Shown in pieces: positions 35,877-48,800 of a DNA stretch of 64,000 nt (the stretch's first letter is position 1; every line of letters begins with the position of its first letter). This stretch comes from Planococcus citri. Taxonomy: Eukaryota > Arthropoda > Insecta > Hemiptera > Pseudococcidae. The notes below the pieces were generated by a model. The model was not told where the DNA came from. It saw nothing but the letters and a program-made list of their open reading frames with translations, and did not search any database. The DNA lies in assembly GCF_950023065.1 (NCBI RefSeq), contig NC_088679.1, forward strand, positions 20,274,001-20,338,000. Direction: 5' to 3'. Made by a program: the position numbers and the translations under genes.

Positions 35877-36276
35877 ACATAATTCATTTGTTTTGGATTC
35901 AGTTTTTCAAATATACATTATCCAGTCATCAACTTAAAGATGTGAAGTCATAAAATAGCTATAAGGCTCAAGAAATTTTGTAAAATTGAAATCAAAACAC
36001 AAAATTTGCCTTTAAGAAAAAAGTATAGGAAGAAGAATGAAAATCTAAAAGTTCAGTTCCTTCAATTTTACAACTTTTTCAATGAGAAATTGAAAAATAA
36101 AGGTGTTTTTTTTAGGAAATTGGAGTTGAAAAAAAACTTGTTTAAAACAAAAAAAAACATTTTAAGCAGAATTTTGTTTTACGAGTAAACACTGTCTGTT
36201 TTTTCTCGACTTTTGAAACACTGTTTTAAACGTTTTGAACATACAGTACTGTTTTAAATTTAAGCTGACCACACTG

Positions 36277-36840
36277 TGGATAACGTTTCCATAACGTATG
36301 GATAACGTTTCCATAATGTATGGATAACGTTTCCATAATGTATGGATAACGTTTTCATAACGTATAGATAACGTTTCCATAACGTATGAATTTCGTTTCC
36401 ATAACATATGGATAACATTTCCAAAACATACATATTGATTACGTTTCCATACCGTTAAGGATAATGTTTCCATAACTTATGGATAACGTTTCCATAACGT
36501 ATGAATTACGTTTCCATAACATATGGATAACATTTCCAAAACATACATATTGATTACGTTTCCATACCGTTGGTGTAACGTTTCCTTAATGTTGGGGCAT
36601 TTTGGAAACGTTATCCATACGTTATGGAAACGTTATCCATATGTTATGGAAACGTTATCCATGTGTTATGGAAACGTTATCCATGTGTTACGGAAACGTT
36701 ATTATAAAGTTATGGAGACGGTATTATAACGTCATAAAATATCACAGAAATGTTATCTTGATGCCATAGAAATGTTACCTCAATGTCACAGAACATTACC
36801 CAAACATCATGGAAAACTTATTCAAACGTTATGTTGCTCC
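36277..36840. repeat. 23-bp satellite array, right block
   Basis: Continuation of the array at 33540-33901: GGATAACGTTTCCATAACGTAT units, including a ~120-bp segment present twice (about 36375-36450 and 36485-36570, with ACATACATATTGATTACG). Orientation flips at about 36600 to GGAAACGTTATCCATACGTT, then units decay towards 36840. Confidence 0.85.
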
Positions 36841-38060
36841 ATTTTTCCTTTTTTTTCAAAATTACATTTTCATTTTTATTTTTTTAAATGTTTGTAGGCA
36901 ATGTTTTCGATGTTTTCTGTGGAGTTAAATGCTTATAAGGTCGCTTCAAACGTTTCATTCATTTTTTTAAAATTTTCCAGCTCTTACAATCAGTTGTAAT
37001 GTGTAATTCCGAGCTTTCCAATAAAAAAGGCCGAATTAGGTAGTTGTTTTTTTTTTTGCCAAAATTGCAAAAAACATTCAGGTGTAAGGGGCATGAGTGA
37101 ATAGAACGTATGAGCAGAGGAAGATTCGAAGATCGAAGAGCTGGAATGTCTGAAAGAGGAGGGAGCAGAAGCTTACAATGTTGGTAGAAGAGAAGAGTTT
37201 TTTGGAAGTGGGAACTTGAAAATTTTGGAAAAAATTACCTAAATACCATGTCGAATGAGTTTACAATCAAAAAGTGAACCTTAACCATTTTTCATCCTTA
37301 TTCCACACGTCTATATCTTCTTGTCTATTTCAATTTCTTTTCTTAATCGCGAAAACACAATCTAAAACTCTTTTTGAAAACGAGATGAAATTCCGCGCTT
37401 TGCGACCTTTTATTATTTCCAGACCAATTATCGTATTATGCTGGTTTCATCAATAAGGAAAACGCCTGTAACCATTCATGTTTTCGTTTCCTTTTGATTT
37501 TGAAATAGGTTTGTTTTGACGATTGATGAGATATTGTAGAGAATAAGCTTATAATTAAGGAAAATGTAAGCGGTGGTAAATTAGCTATTCGATTGGATGA
37601 GGCGGCGACGATGTCGACAGCGCAGTAGATAGCGAGATATTCTCAAACATCACGAGATATAAATCTGACAAAAAGACATCTTTCGTATTAAAGGGGGATA
37701 AATTCGTCAACGTTATTCGCGAAATACTTCAAAAGCAGATTACATCGAGTGCGAAGAATGTTCACAAGCGTTTATCATCGGATCGACTTACCTTTAAAAT
37801 TTGACAGTTCAACGTTAGCGCAGATTTTCAAAACTGACTGATCATTTTAACTTTGAAATTGCTCGTCGTTTCGCTGGTGTTCATACCTGAGGACAGAAAG
37901 TTTCTGTATTAGTATACTTTTTTGGCGTGAAAATGTGTATCTACCTATATGTACCTACAAAATACACATAAGCTATCTATGTTTACCTATCAACTATAAA
38001 ATAGAAGTAAGTAAGGGTAGGAGGAGAGTTATTTGAGATCAAAAGCACATCTTTGAGATA
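36841..38060. other. AT-rich spacer
   Basis: No supported gene or repeat. 37500-37850 has more CpG than the flanks. Confidence 0.35.
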
Positions 38061-38063
38061 AGC

Positions 38064-38069
38064 TTTATT
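38064..38069 (-). promoter_or_regulatory. Polyadenylation signal AATAAA
   Basis: AATAAA on the minus strand 33 nt after the stop codon of the candidate terminal exon at 38205-38102. On its own such a hexamer is common in AT-rich DNA. Confidence 0.35.
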
Positions 38070-38101
38070 ATTGAAATCTGCCACAAACATTCCTTCTGAT
38101 T

Positions 38102-38205
38102 TCACCGAATCGGCAAACCTTTTAGCACAAGACGATTTTCATCGTGGTAAAATACTATATCAATTAGCTGTTGTGTATTGTGGCGTCCTTCCACGTCTTC
38201 CTCTT
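38102..38205 (-). CDS. Candidate terminal exon of an unidentified gene
   Basis: On the minus strand, a pyrimidine run of nine T followed by CAAACGTCAAG gives a possible acceptor at 38206. After two phase bases the frame reads EEDVEGRHNTQQLIDIVFYH and on to a stop (33 residues, ending LKGLPIR). Composition is mixed and protein-like, and an AATAAA follows within 40 nt of the stop. I do not recognise the protein, and no upstream exon is established. Another short frame of similar quality (about 39042-38960, with NIGDVICRTVLGQ) lies upstream on the same strand, but I cannot join them. It may equally be chance. Confidence 0.3.
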
Positions 38206-41200
38206 CTTGACGTTTGAAAAAAAAAGGAAGAAAAGTTGTTACGAAATAGGGCAGAGTAGTATCACTAATACACCGAGTAATATTATTTTTAAAACAAGAA
38301 AACAGCATCTTAAACGCCATGTCGTTAAGTACTTTTGTTTTTAAAAACGTATACTACCAACAAAGTACAGTCATTTTATACTTTCGTTTGGTTGAAAGTT
38401 TTGCTCGTGTAGCTCGAGGTTATACGAGAGGAATGACTTTAAACGTAGCTAGGTACCAGAAAAAAGGATAGATTAAAGGAATGAGGATAGGCAGCTTGAA
38501 CACGAGCCAGTGTCAGCGTTGTTTTTGGTCTGATCATGGAGTAAACGATTCGTTTTTTTGCTCGAAATTAGATTCGTTCTCGGCTATACCTAATTCACTT
38601 ACTCGTATTCTTTTTATCGCAGCGTTATGCTTTTAGCGTATAAGTATGTTCTTTACGACTTGAATTAACATTTTGTGCATGGTTTTAAATTTTCTCGCAT
38701 TACGTTATAATAGTGTAATGAGATGATAAAATGAATAGTCGCTGTGTTTTAAAACGCTAATATCCCGAGGAGATTATGTTTTTAAAATAGACGATAAGCT
38801 TTTTCTTCGCACTCTAACGATTTTTTAGGTCTGCGTGAATCGAATGAAATTCGCTCGCTAAAATGGCAAATTTTTCGATTCTTATTATTGCAGTTCTCGA
38901 TGGATACTGGTAAAAGAAAATTTATGAGTTTATGATGACTTCCTCCCTTCTTCTTTCCCCACTTCAGGAAGGAGGCTTGACCTAGAACTGTACGACAGAT
39001 GACATCACCAATGTTGCTTTCACTGGAGGCCCAGATTGGCACAAAAATGGTCAGAATTTATTTGAGAGGTTTTTTGAAAGGGATAGGTATAATGGAAGTT
39101 TCGAGTGTTTTGTTTCAGAAATAGACAATTTTGGAATTTCTCCCCCTTGAAATGTAAAATTTTGAACTGGTAAAAAAATGAGAATTTCAACCATTTTTCT
39201 GTTCCAATCAATTCATGAAGTTAAATGTTAAATTTTTGACGAGATTAAATTTTCAGCTGCTGAAGTTTATAAGTTATTGCATGATTAAAATACACCGGAG
39301 AAAAGCCAAACCTTTTCTGGATGTTTCAGATCAGTTCGAAGATGCTGGAAATCGATTTGTTCAGGATTCAACAAGCATTTTTAGTTTTTAAACTCCAGAT
39401 TCACTTTTTTTGCCACAAAAAAAAAGAAAACGAAAAAAACACTAATATCCTTATTGAGCTACCTAATTTTTTTTCAAAAATTTGTTAACAATTGAAAAAA
39501 TCAGATTCAGCAGTTCAAAATGATATGATTTTGAGATGTGGAACTGTGGATCATATAATTATGCTTTTTTAATAGACAAATTTCATTTCTACCGAAACTG
39601 ATGGTTTCAAAGGTACCTAACACTACCTATCATTGTTATATATAGGCATATTATCTTACAAAAATAGAGCCAGTGCAAATCACAAAAATACAATGACACA
39701 AAAAAATCACTCACATACATACTTTTTTTCATCAAAAATATATCAATTTCAAATCTAAAATGGGTAAAATTTACATAACTAGGAAAAAATTTGTATGACT
39801 CGAGGTTATCGACTTGTTTGTAATTAATTTTTATCTGTTTTTAAAAAACATTGCTATTAAAAATAATATTGTAATGAATAATGGAATGATATCTACTTGT
39901 ACTCCCAAATCATCCATTTCATTATCACAAGCCTAATTATTATAAGTTACAGCTCACAAATTCTCATTTCTGGTCTATTTATTTTTCATTTTTCTTTATT
40001 TTTTATTGGCCAAGCATATTTTATTATGTAGATAATTGGGAAAAAACTTTCCATTGATACCGAAAACTTTATACGAACAGAAAAAATTTGTCATGAATTT
40101 TCAAAGTGCATAAAAATGTTGTAAAATCGATGTGATGTTTTTCAATTTTAGATTTAAACTGTTTTCGAAATTAATTTCCAAAAATAAAAATTTTCAAAAG
40201 GCTAGAAATTTTAATACCTAAGTATAAGTATAATTTTTATAAAATTAAGGCTCCGGATTGTTTTATTGATATTTTTGGAAAATTCGAATTAAAATCTCGC
40301 TGGACGAGGCTCCAAAATGGTCTGAAATCGACTGTTTTCGGGTCATAGTAATCGTTTGGATTTATACATATAAGCCCTTCACAACTAAAAAACCGCTTGT
40401 GAAATTCCATTTTTTATTTATTGACTTTGTTTTTTGGAGTTTACAAAATGTTCAAAAAGTTACCTTTGAACTGACCTGATACTCCTGTATAGCCACTTAG
40501 AATGGTCAAAAGGTCAATGTTATCGATGCATTCAAGTTCATTTCTGACCCTTCTGGACCAATTTGAAATTTCTGGAGAAGATCAAATACTCGCCGAGGCC
40601 TTCAGAATGGCCTATAAAATTGATAGTTTTGGAAGAGAGAGAGAGGAGGGGACAGATTGAAATAATTTTGAACATCTGCTCCATTTTGTTAGGAAAATAA
40701 AGATCTATAGGTAGCTATTTTATGAAAAAGTCGAAAAATCGACGTAAAAACAATTCTTTAAGCGTTCAAAAATTCGCCAAAAATTTTAAAATGAAATATT
40801 GAGCCCTAAAATTTTGATCGAGGGGGTTTTAGGGAATGTTTATTTATTAGATCTAGTTTGGTTTCATTCAAATCGGAAGATTCCAGCTGCGAATATTTTT
40901 TGTTGGTGAATATTTTTAATACCTATTTCACGAGGCCGAGGAGAATTTTAGCATTTTTGAACCGCAGACTGAAAAATGAAAATTCTCACCCCACTCTAAA
41001 AAAAATCATGGGTACATTTTTTTCAATTCAGGATATACACTCCAAGAATCTTTGAAAAAAAAATATTGCTGCAAATACAACTTTTTCAATTTTCCATTCA
41101 AGATTTCTGAAAAGACAGAAAATTTTCGAAGGAAATGTCACCAATTTGGCAAGATTATCAAAAACGATTTTTCACCGTTTGAAAAATGGCTAAATCCTTC

Positions 41201-42401
41201 GGAATTAGAAAAAAATTTCAACGCCTTTTTTTTGGGTAAATATTAATCCCCCAATGAAAATTTCAATTCGAGTTCCAATATTGATTGATTCCAAAACGTG
41301 ATCCAATTGAGTTGTAAAATAAGCTGATGTTTGAATTATCATTCAATTTTCGAGCTTTGATTCTAACTGATTGAGACACTGAGGAACCTCCTAGCTGATT
41401 TTTGAATTCACGATTTTGGAAAATTTTCTTTAAAATTGTTCGTTTTTGCAAACATGTACCTACATACTTGATCAAACTCTACTCGCTTTATCTTATTCTA
41501 CCAAATTCGATTATGTATAGGAATTCATTTTCTGATATGCATCGATGGTCTGCAAAAACTTTTTTAAAGATAATTTTTAAAAAACTCATTTTAAATCTTT
41601 TTAATTACCTATAACTGTACCCCATTAGTAGAATTGTACTCGTATGTAAATATTAAAATAATCAATAAAAATAATCATCGATTAAATGACATTGGCGATT
41701 GCTTTATTACGCACTTGTGAAAGTTTCATATCTAATTATTTTGTTATTAAGTGTTTTCTTGAGGTAATTTATGTCTGCCTCAGTACCTATATTATAACTT
41801 TATGTCAGAACAGTACATTGTACTTTGAACTCGTTTGGGTTTCCATCCGTTGAAAGTTTTTTCTCTTATCACTTTTAGGCACTAATTACAATCATTCTAA
41901 ATATAATTGATAAGTATCAACGCACTCATGCAAGTACAAATCACTATTTCTTACCTACTATTGGTATTAGGTAATGTACTTACACATTCCAATTTGAAAC
42001 TTTTTTCAAATTCTGACAAACAAACATAATTCATTGTTCATTGAATTTGAGATGATTTATACGTATAGTCGACTTTTCAATTGCACTTAGCTTACCTGGG
42101 TATAAAGTTATACCTTACAAAAAGATAATTATGAATCTTGAATATAATACCCTCCCCTCAATTATACCTTCAAGTTGGTGCAGATACTCAGTTACATACA
42201 TATGATAGTTGATAAAGCTGTTCATAAAAAATTCAATTCATAAAATTTTGGGTGAAATGAAATCTGCGCTCATTAATACTGAGATATTTTCAAATACCTA
42301 AAAAGATTATTTAGGAATTCATTTTTTTTAAAAGTTACCTTAGACGATTCGATATTCAATTAAATTTGAAAAAAAACAATAAGTGGGAAAATAAACAGGT
42401 A
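38206..42401. other. AT-rich DNA, mainly unremarkable
   Basis: Blocks near 40220-40640 share words such as CGAGGCTCCAAAATGGTC and look like old repeats. There are no intact genes. It lies downstream of the minus-strand secreted-peptide gene. Confidence 0.35.
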
Positions 42402-42407
42402 TTTATT
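42402..42407 (-). promoter_or_regulatory. Candidate polyadenylation signal of the secreted-peptide gene
   Basis: AATAAA on the minus strand, about 420 nt after the exon 3 stop codon. It is the first canonical hexamer I find downstream; an AATAAT occurs earlier, near 42720. Assignment is inferred. Confidence 0.35.
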
Positions 42408-42827
42408 GAATTTAAAATGAAAGAATATATCTTATAAAAAATACATTTTATGAGAATGTAAAAATGTTTGACAATTGATTACTGTAATCATACTATAGAA
42501 ATTGATGAAAAAGTTTGTACTGGGAGACTTCTGAGGCGAGTTATCGAAGAAGAATTACACAGATAAGTAAGTAACACATTATACATCAACATCACAATAG
42601 GAAAATTTTCTCCTAAAAGAACATTCACAATAGGTAGATATGTTTCTGTATCACAAATATTGTCCAAACACGTTTATGATAATTGGTCAAAATTCAACCA
42701 CCTCCTAAAAATATCGATTATTATCTTAAGTATGTATCAACCACTTCAATATAAATGCTCCGTGTCTACTGTAGACAAGAGTAGTTTTGTGAATTTAAAA
42801 TTCACATCAACAGGTCTGCAAGATGTT

Positions 42828-45800
42828 CTACGATTGATAAGACGCGTCAGCGACAGAGGGCTGAGAAACTACATCCCCGGCTCGACCAATTGTAAGCTGA
42901 TATCTGAAAATACCGATTAAAAAAAATTAAAACCACAACGCTTATTCAAATTCAAATTCTTTATTTGAGATACATGCGGCAGCATTGCTGCCATCGTATC
43001 AAGTTAAACATGTAAGTACATAGAATACAAATTTCAGCTTTAAAATATAGGGTAAAAAAAAAAAAAAAAAAAAAAACCAGATTAAAACATGAAAGATGAA
43101 GATTTAAAACTATGGGTACATAAAATCTACTCCAGGTTATTTCAAAAAATTTGAACTCTTATTGATCCGTGGAGCTGAGATATTCTTCCAGGGTATAATA
43201 AGCCCTAGTTATCAGCCATTCTTTCAGGACATGTTTGAATTTTTTTGCAGTTGGCTGGTTTTTTACACTCCCTGGAATCCGATTATATACTTTTGCAGCA
43301 GATGATACAGTGCTACTCTGAAGAAGTTTTGTGCGGTGGTGGGGAGTTCTGAGGTTACCTCGTGATCTGGTACTGTATGGATGGGTAATTTTTGGAAAGG
43401 TTATAACCCCAGTATAAACCATGAGAGATATGTCCAGAATATATTGTGATATTGTAGTGAGAATTTTATTATCAACAAAGGTGGGTCTGCATGTTTGTCT
43501 TAGAGGTAGTTTATAAATTGTTCTTATCGCACGTTTTTGTAGTGTGAGTATTTGCTTGACATAAGATGCATTACCTCCCCAAAAAACTACCCCATAGGCC
43601 ATTGTGGAGTGGAATAGTCCAAAATATGCAAGTCTGAGAGTTTTTTGATTTGTAATTTGGCGTAGCTGAAAGAGTAAAAAGTTTATAGATGACAAACGAC
43701 TGGTTAATTTAGTGATGTATACATCCCATTTTAAATTGCATTGAACATCAACCCCTAAGAACTTTGCAGCACAAGAGACATTAGGTAGAGTTGAGAGAGT
43801 TTCTGCTATCAGGTCTGCCTCCTTGGGGGTTACATTGAAAGGCACTGTTACTGTTTTTTCCAAGTTTAAGCTCATGCAATTTGCATTAAACCAGCAGATC
43901 AAGTTTTTGAGAACATGTTCTGTTTTTTTAAGCAGTGTGTCCCAGCTACCACCTTTTAAAAACATAGTTGTATCATCTGCAAACTGGGTTAGAAGTGCAT
44001 TAATGTAAGATGACAAATCGTTAACATAGAGAATGAACAATAAAGGTCCAAGTATGGAACCTTGGGGGACTCCTTTGTCTATTATTTTCTCTTCAGAAAA
44101 GGTGTAAGTCTCACCATTTTGGATTTTGACTATTTGTACCCTATTTTCGAGGAAGGATTTCAGCCAACTGTGGATTGGACCCCTTATTCCATATTTTTCC
44201 AACTTTCCCAGTAGAATTCTGTGGTTCATGGTATCAAAAGCTTTCGATAAGTCACAGAATATTGCCAATGAATTTTCACCCTCTTGGCCAGCTTGGAGAA
44301 TTTTGTTCAATAAATTGAATATTGCTTTGGTGGTGTTTTTTCCATGACGGAAGCCAAATTGTGTTTCACTTAGAATGCTGTTAGCTGATAGGAATCGTAT
44401 CAGTCGATTATACAACAGACGCTCAAAAATCTTTGAGAATACTGGTGTTACAGAGATGGGCCTATAGTTGTTTAAATTTGATTTTTCTCCTTTTTTATGT
44501 ACAGGGGTTACAATACTTGATTTCAAGCTTTCTGGAAATTTTCCCTGATCTATGGAGTCATTAAAAAGTTCAGCAAGTATATGAGATATGTAGCGATCAG
44601 CTTGTTTGATAATACCTACATCTAAACCATAACTATCCCTGGAGTTGGAATTTTTGAGACCTTGTATGACATTAGAGACTTCAGCTGCAGTAGCTGGTAA
44701 CACAAATATTGAGGAATCATTAGCTAGAATAAGGGATAATGGGTCCAATGTTTGAGAAGAATTAACTATGTTATTCGCAACAGTTGCGAAATGTTGGCTG
44801 AATAACCTAGCCATATCAGCTGAGTTGGTATATTTGGTATCTTGGAATGTAATATGATCAATGGTTTGTTTGCATGGTTGATATGAGTTTATTATCTTCC
44901 ATGTAGTTTTGCAGATATTATTTGAGATTGCAACTTTGTGAGAGTTTGATTCTATATTTGCCCAATTGATCAATTTTTTATATTCCTTTTGACGGAGCTT
45001 GTATTCAATTTTATCATCTTCAGACCCACCAAATTTCCAATTTGAGTAAGATTCTAATAGTCTAGTTTTTAGAGTGCGTATTTGGGTTTGAATACTATGA
45101 GGATAATGTAATTGGTTAGGGTTATGATTTGTGTAAGTTTGTAGTGGGAAAGATGAGTTGTAGTGGTTCAAAAAAATATTTAAAAAATTAGAAAATTTTG
45201 AATTAATATCACCTATTTTCAGTGCATCCCAATTTTCAGAATCCAGAGAGTGGAAAATTTTTTCAAAATTTGTTTTAGAGAATATACGTTTTTTTAAAAG
45301 AGGTTGTTTTGCTGTATTCACAGATTTTTTGACCAGTTTCAAGGATAGGAGTACACTATTGTGATCCGATATATGTGGTGTATCTACCCTGGAAGAAAAC
45401 TCAGAATCCCTATTACAGATAAAATTATCAATACAATTTCCAAGCCTGGTGGGCTGATAACATGTCAGCTTCAGACCATATGATGACAGTAACAAGAAAA
45501 ATCTACGAGATATAACATTATCATCTAAAATATTGATATTAAAATCACCACCAACCACAATTTGGTAACTATTATTGAGGAGAAGGGTAATGGCATGTTC
45601 TAATTTGCTAAAAAATATGTCAGGCATTCCTGAGGGTGATCGGTATATGGATAGTATATTTAGGTGGAGGGAGGGAACTGAAATTGCTGATATTTCAATA
45701 TGCTGGTCTACTGACAGCACCTGAACATCTTTACGTGAGTTACACACCAGATTACTGGAGTCTTGAATCAAGATGCATGATCCGCCTCCTTTCAAACTAT

Positions 45801-48800
45801 TTCGACAGTAAGCAGAAGCAACAGAGTAGCCATTAATGTACAGAGAGCCTAGTTGGTTAGAATTCAACCAATGTTCTGTTAAACAGATCAGTTGACAGTT
45901 GGATTTTCTAAGGTAATCATTCAATAGGGCAATTTTATTTGAGAGTGATTGCACATTGAGCGTTAGGAGCTGTACAATTTGCTGGCTTGAATTTATGGAG
46001 TAGCCAGAGGCAATTGAAAATTTGGTGGATGCGTAGCAATCGGAGGTGGGTTACCTGAATAATGGCCAGAATAATTAGGTTGGTGATTGATAAGCATCGG
46101 CATCATAACTGGTGGTTGACTGAAATACATGGGTGGTGGGTGCTGAAATTGGGCTGCATTGGACACATTTGGTTGCACTGGAGGCATTCTGAGAGGAACA
46201 GAACTAGGAGGAGGAGGAGGAGGAGGAGGAGGAGGAGGAGGAGGAGGAGCACGTGGTATAATCAAGGTTGAGTTTAGCTTTTCTGAAGAGTTCAGCACCG
46301 ATGTAGATTGAGTAAGGTGGGGAGAAAACTTGGTTTTATTAGGTTTCCGCCAATGTATGCCATGTGTCCTTTTCGTCATTGAGGAATAGGTAGGTGGTTG
46401 GTGGGTGGATGCACTAGATTTAGAATTACATAAATTTGTCCCATCAATGGGCTTTTTAGAGCTAATACTAGTCACTGTACAAACATTAAACAGAGTAAAC
46501 AAAAAACGAGCAATATTTCCACATAGATACCTCTTACCATTCTCATTGAGATGTCTTCCATGAGTATAATGAATATGACGAGGTTTAAAGCAACGCCACT
46601 GTAGGTACACTTCATCCAGCACTGACAATATAGCTCGAATATGCCTATTTGCGGAAGCAATGCCCTTATCAGCCTTCTTATTCATTGTGTAGGGTATCTC
46701 ATATTGGATGGCATGAGTTCTTGATGAGATTTTTCTAACATTTTGAATATGTTCATTGATGATTTCTATAGTAGGATTATTCGAGCCTCCAATGAATAGA
46801 ACTACATCATCAGCAGTATAATTGGATGTTAGAAGATCAACACTTCGTGAGCACTCTGCCAATGATGCCCCTGGTTTGCTGAGGGCCTCGATTGTGAAGA
46901 TTGAATTACCCAGTATTTGAGTGAGAAGGTGCTGAAGTCCTCTAACATGACTGTCTCCTACTAGAAGCACCCTATGCTTCAGTTTCTTGGATGATTTGAA
47001 CTGGACTGGAGGATCGATTATGTCCTTTTTGCTGTGAGTATTTAGGTTTTCATTCAATGCAGCTGGAGACTTCGTTTTTTTCTCAGAAAGTGACCAGGTT
47101 TCTGTATGTTTCAAAGACACATGAGTTTCAAGTTGGATCACACGTTCCTGAATATTTTTTACCATCTGTAGGATATCGTTTACTTGTGCACCAATTTCTT
47201 CAACGCATGTCAGTAAAGAGGGTATATGTTTTAGCCGATTCTCTAGGACATTAATCTCATCAATAATAGGACCTGGCCAGTCAAAATTATCATTACCACC
47301 CACATGTTCACTGTCACTGACATATGTATCATCAAAGGTGTCCAGGTAGTTGTCAGTATCATCTAGAGTATTATCTACTTCAATTTTGTTCAGCTCTGAC
47401 TGTGGTTGTGGTATGAATTTTGAAGAGTTATGGAAGGGTGTCGATGTTGATGGTTTAGGGACCTTTGCTGGTGCTGGTGTAGTTGGCGCAGGAGGGGGCA
47501 GCTTCGTAGACACTGTAGAGGTATGAACATCAGCAGTAGTTCTACCATTACCCAGCTGAGCAACGGATTCAACTGACACAACGCTTTGCTGAGGCGGATG
47601 GTCATGTTGTTTCACTTGTTTTCCATTATTTGCCACTGATTTTGTCTTCCCAGGTGAGACTTGAATACTGACATTACATTTGGAATTTGTACAAATATAG
47701 GTGTACTGTCCTGATGCACATCTATGAGATTCTCTGTACTTGTAACCATCTTGATAGAAGTATGTGACCATGGTGATGTAAGGAACCTCTGCCTATATGT
47801 CTTTGGGTAGGCAACCAATTTGAGTCGACTGAAGCACTCCACTAGTGGCGGCAGAGAGTAGTACCACAACTGATGATTTTCACCAGGTCACAAATTAGAA
47901 CCGGTTGCCACGTAATAGTGATAACTGAGAATGACAGCTAATTTTACTCAGCCTTTTTGCCGATCAGTGGCAAGTAACAGACATTAATCGCGTATTAGAG
48001 TCATACAAAACATATCCAAAGTTATCTGATGCCCAATACACGCGCAGCACATATTAAGATGATCAAATGGGTATTGGCGACGACAATAATCGGAGTTTCA
48101 ATACACGTAACTGATAAGACTCACATCTGTGCACAACAGTAACAATTTTTGCAATAACTCGCGACTATGGACAAATTTTCAACTGCCGAAGCACCAAATG
48201 ACACACTAGAATACACGAATCACAATTCAATAAAAAGAATCACTAAATTCGGCAAAAAACTCGCATGGAAACGAAAACTATACGGACATAATTTATCCAC
48301 ATAACGCAACTTCAAGATGGAAGATCAAAACTTGTGTAATGAAATATTAAGCCATCTCCAGAGTCAAAAATGGGCCAAGATCAAATTCAATTTTGACCCT
48401 CCTTCCGACAGAAGTGAATAGTTAGGAAAAATTATATACCTATTGAATTGAGCAGGACAAAAGTCCGTTTCATTTGAAATTATGAATCAACTTTGAAAAC
48501 AGTTTTTTGTCGTCAATTAAACGTCGTTAAGTAACTTATACTTGATTAAAAATAAATTCAAAATCGGAATTTTCGAATTTTTTCAAATGATACCCACCTA
48601 CATAGAATGTGTAGGATTGATAATCAGCTGTGCACTGTGAAAAAAGTTTGCCTTTTTTTCTGAAGAAAAATTAAATATTGAGTAATTTTTTTTTTGGCCA
48701 AGAACACTGAAATTTTGCACAATAGGTACCTAATTAAAGTTATTTCTCATTCGTTAAGACGTAATTTGATTTCAATCTATGTTTACCCTTCATCCGTTTT

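Larger units (their letters stand above)
33902..36276. mobile_element. hAT-like element, 2.4 kb, with 8-bp target duplication
   Basis: It is flanked on both sides by TGGATAAC (33894-33901 and 36277-36284), which is part of the 23-bp satellite unit, so the insertion site is unambiguous. The ends CAGTGTTG and, inverted, CAGTGTGG fit hAT termini, and an 8-bp duplication is the hAT hallmark. Subterminal DNA is rich in GTTTTAAAA words. It carries no transposase; most of its length is other elements nested in it. Confidence 0.75.
42942..48296 (-). mobile_element. Near-complete CR1-group non-LTR retrotransposon (LINE)
   Basis: A LINE of about 5.36 kb with 5' UTR (48296-47772), ORF1, ORF2 and 3' UTR, all in one orientation with both frames open. 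Esterase-bearing ORF1 plus EEP-RT ORF2 without RNase H fits the CR1/L2/Kiri group; the exact clade is undecided. The element ends in AATAAA and a short GAATTT repeat instead of poly(A), as in CR1/L2-type elements. A candidate target duplication is CCACAACGC (42933-42941) against CCACATAACGC (48297-48307), identical except for two bases. It lies within intron 2 of the secreted-peptide gene. No inactivating stop or frameshift is seen, so it is probably recent and might be mobile. Confidence 0.85.

Noticed and set aside
42660..42920. Plus-strand frame (86 codons) ending STNCKLISENTD
   Set aside because: It is antisense to exon 3 and its 3' UTR. The minus-strand exon has the better splice acceptor and matches the phase of exon 2.
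43055..43077. Poly(A) tail of the LINE
   Set aside because: It is on the plus strand, whereas the LINE is on the minus strand; the true 3' end is the GAATTT tail at 42942-42959.
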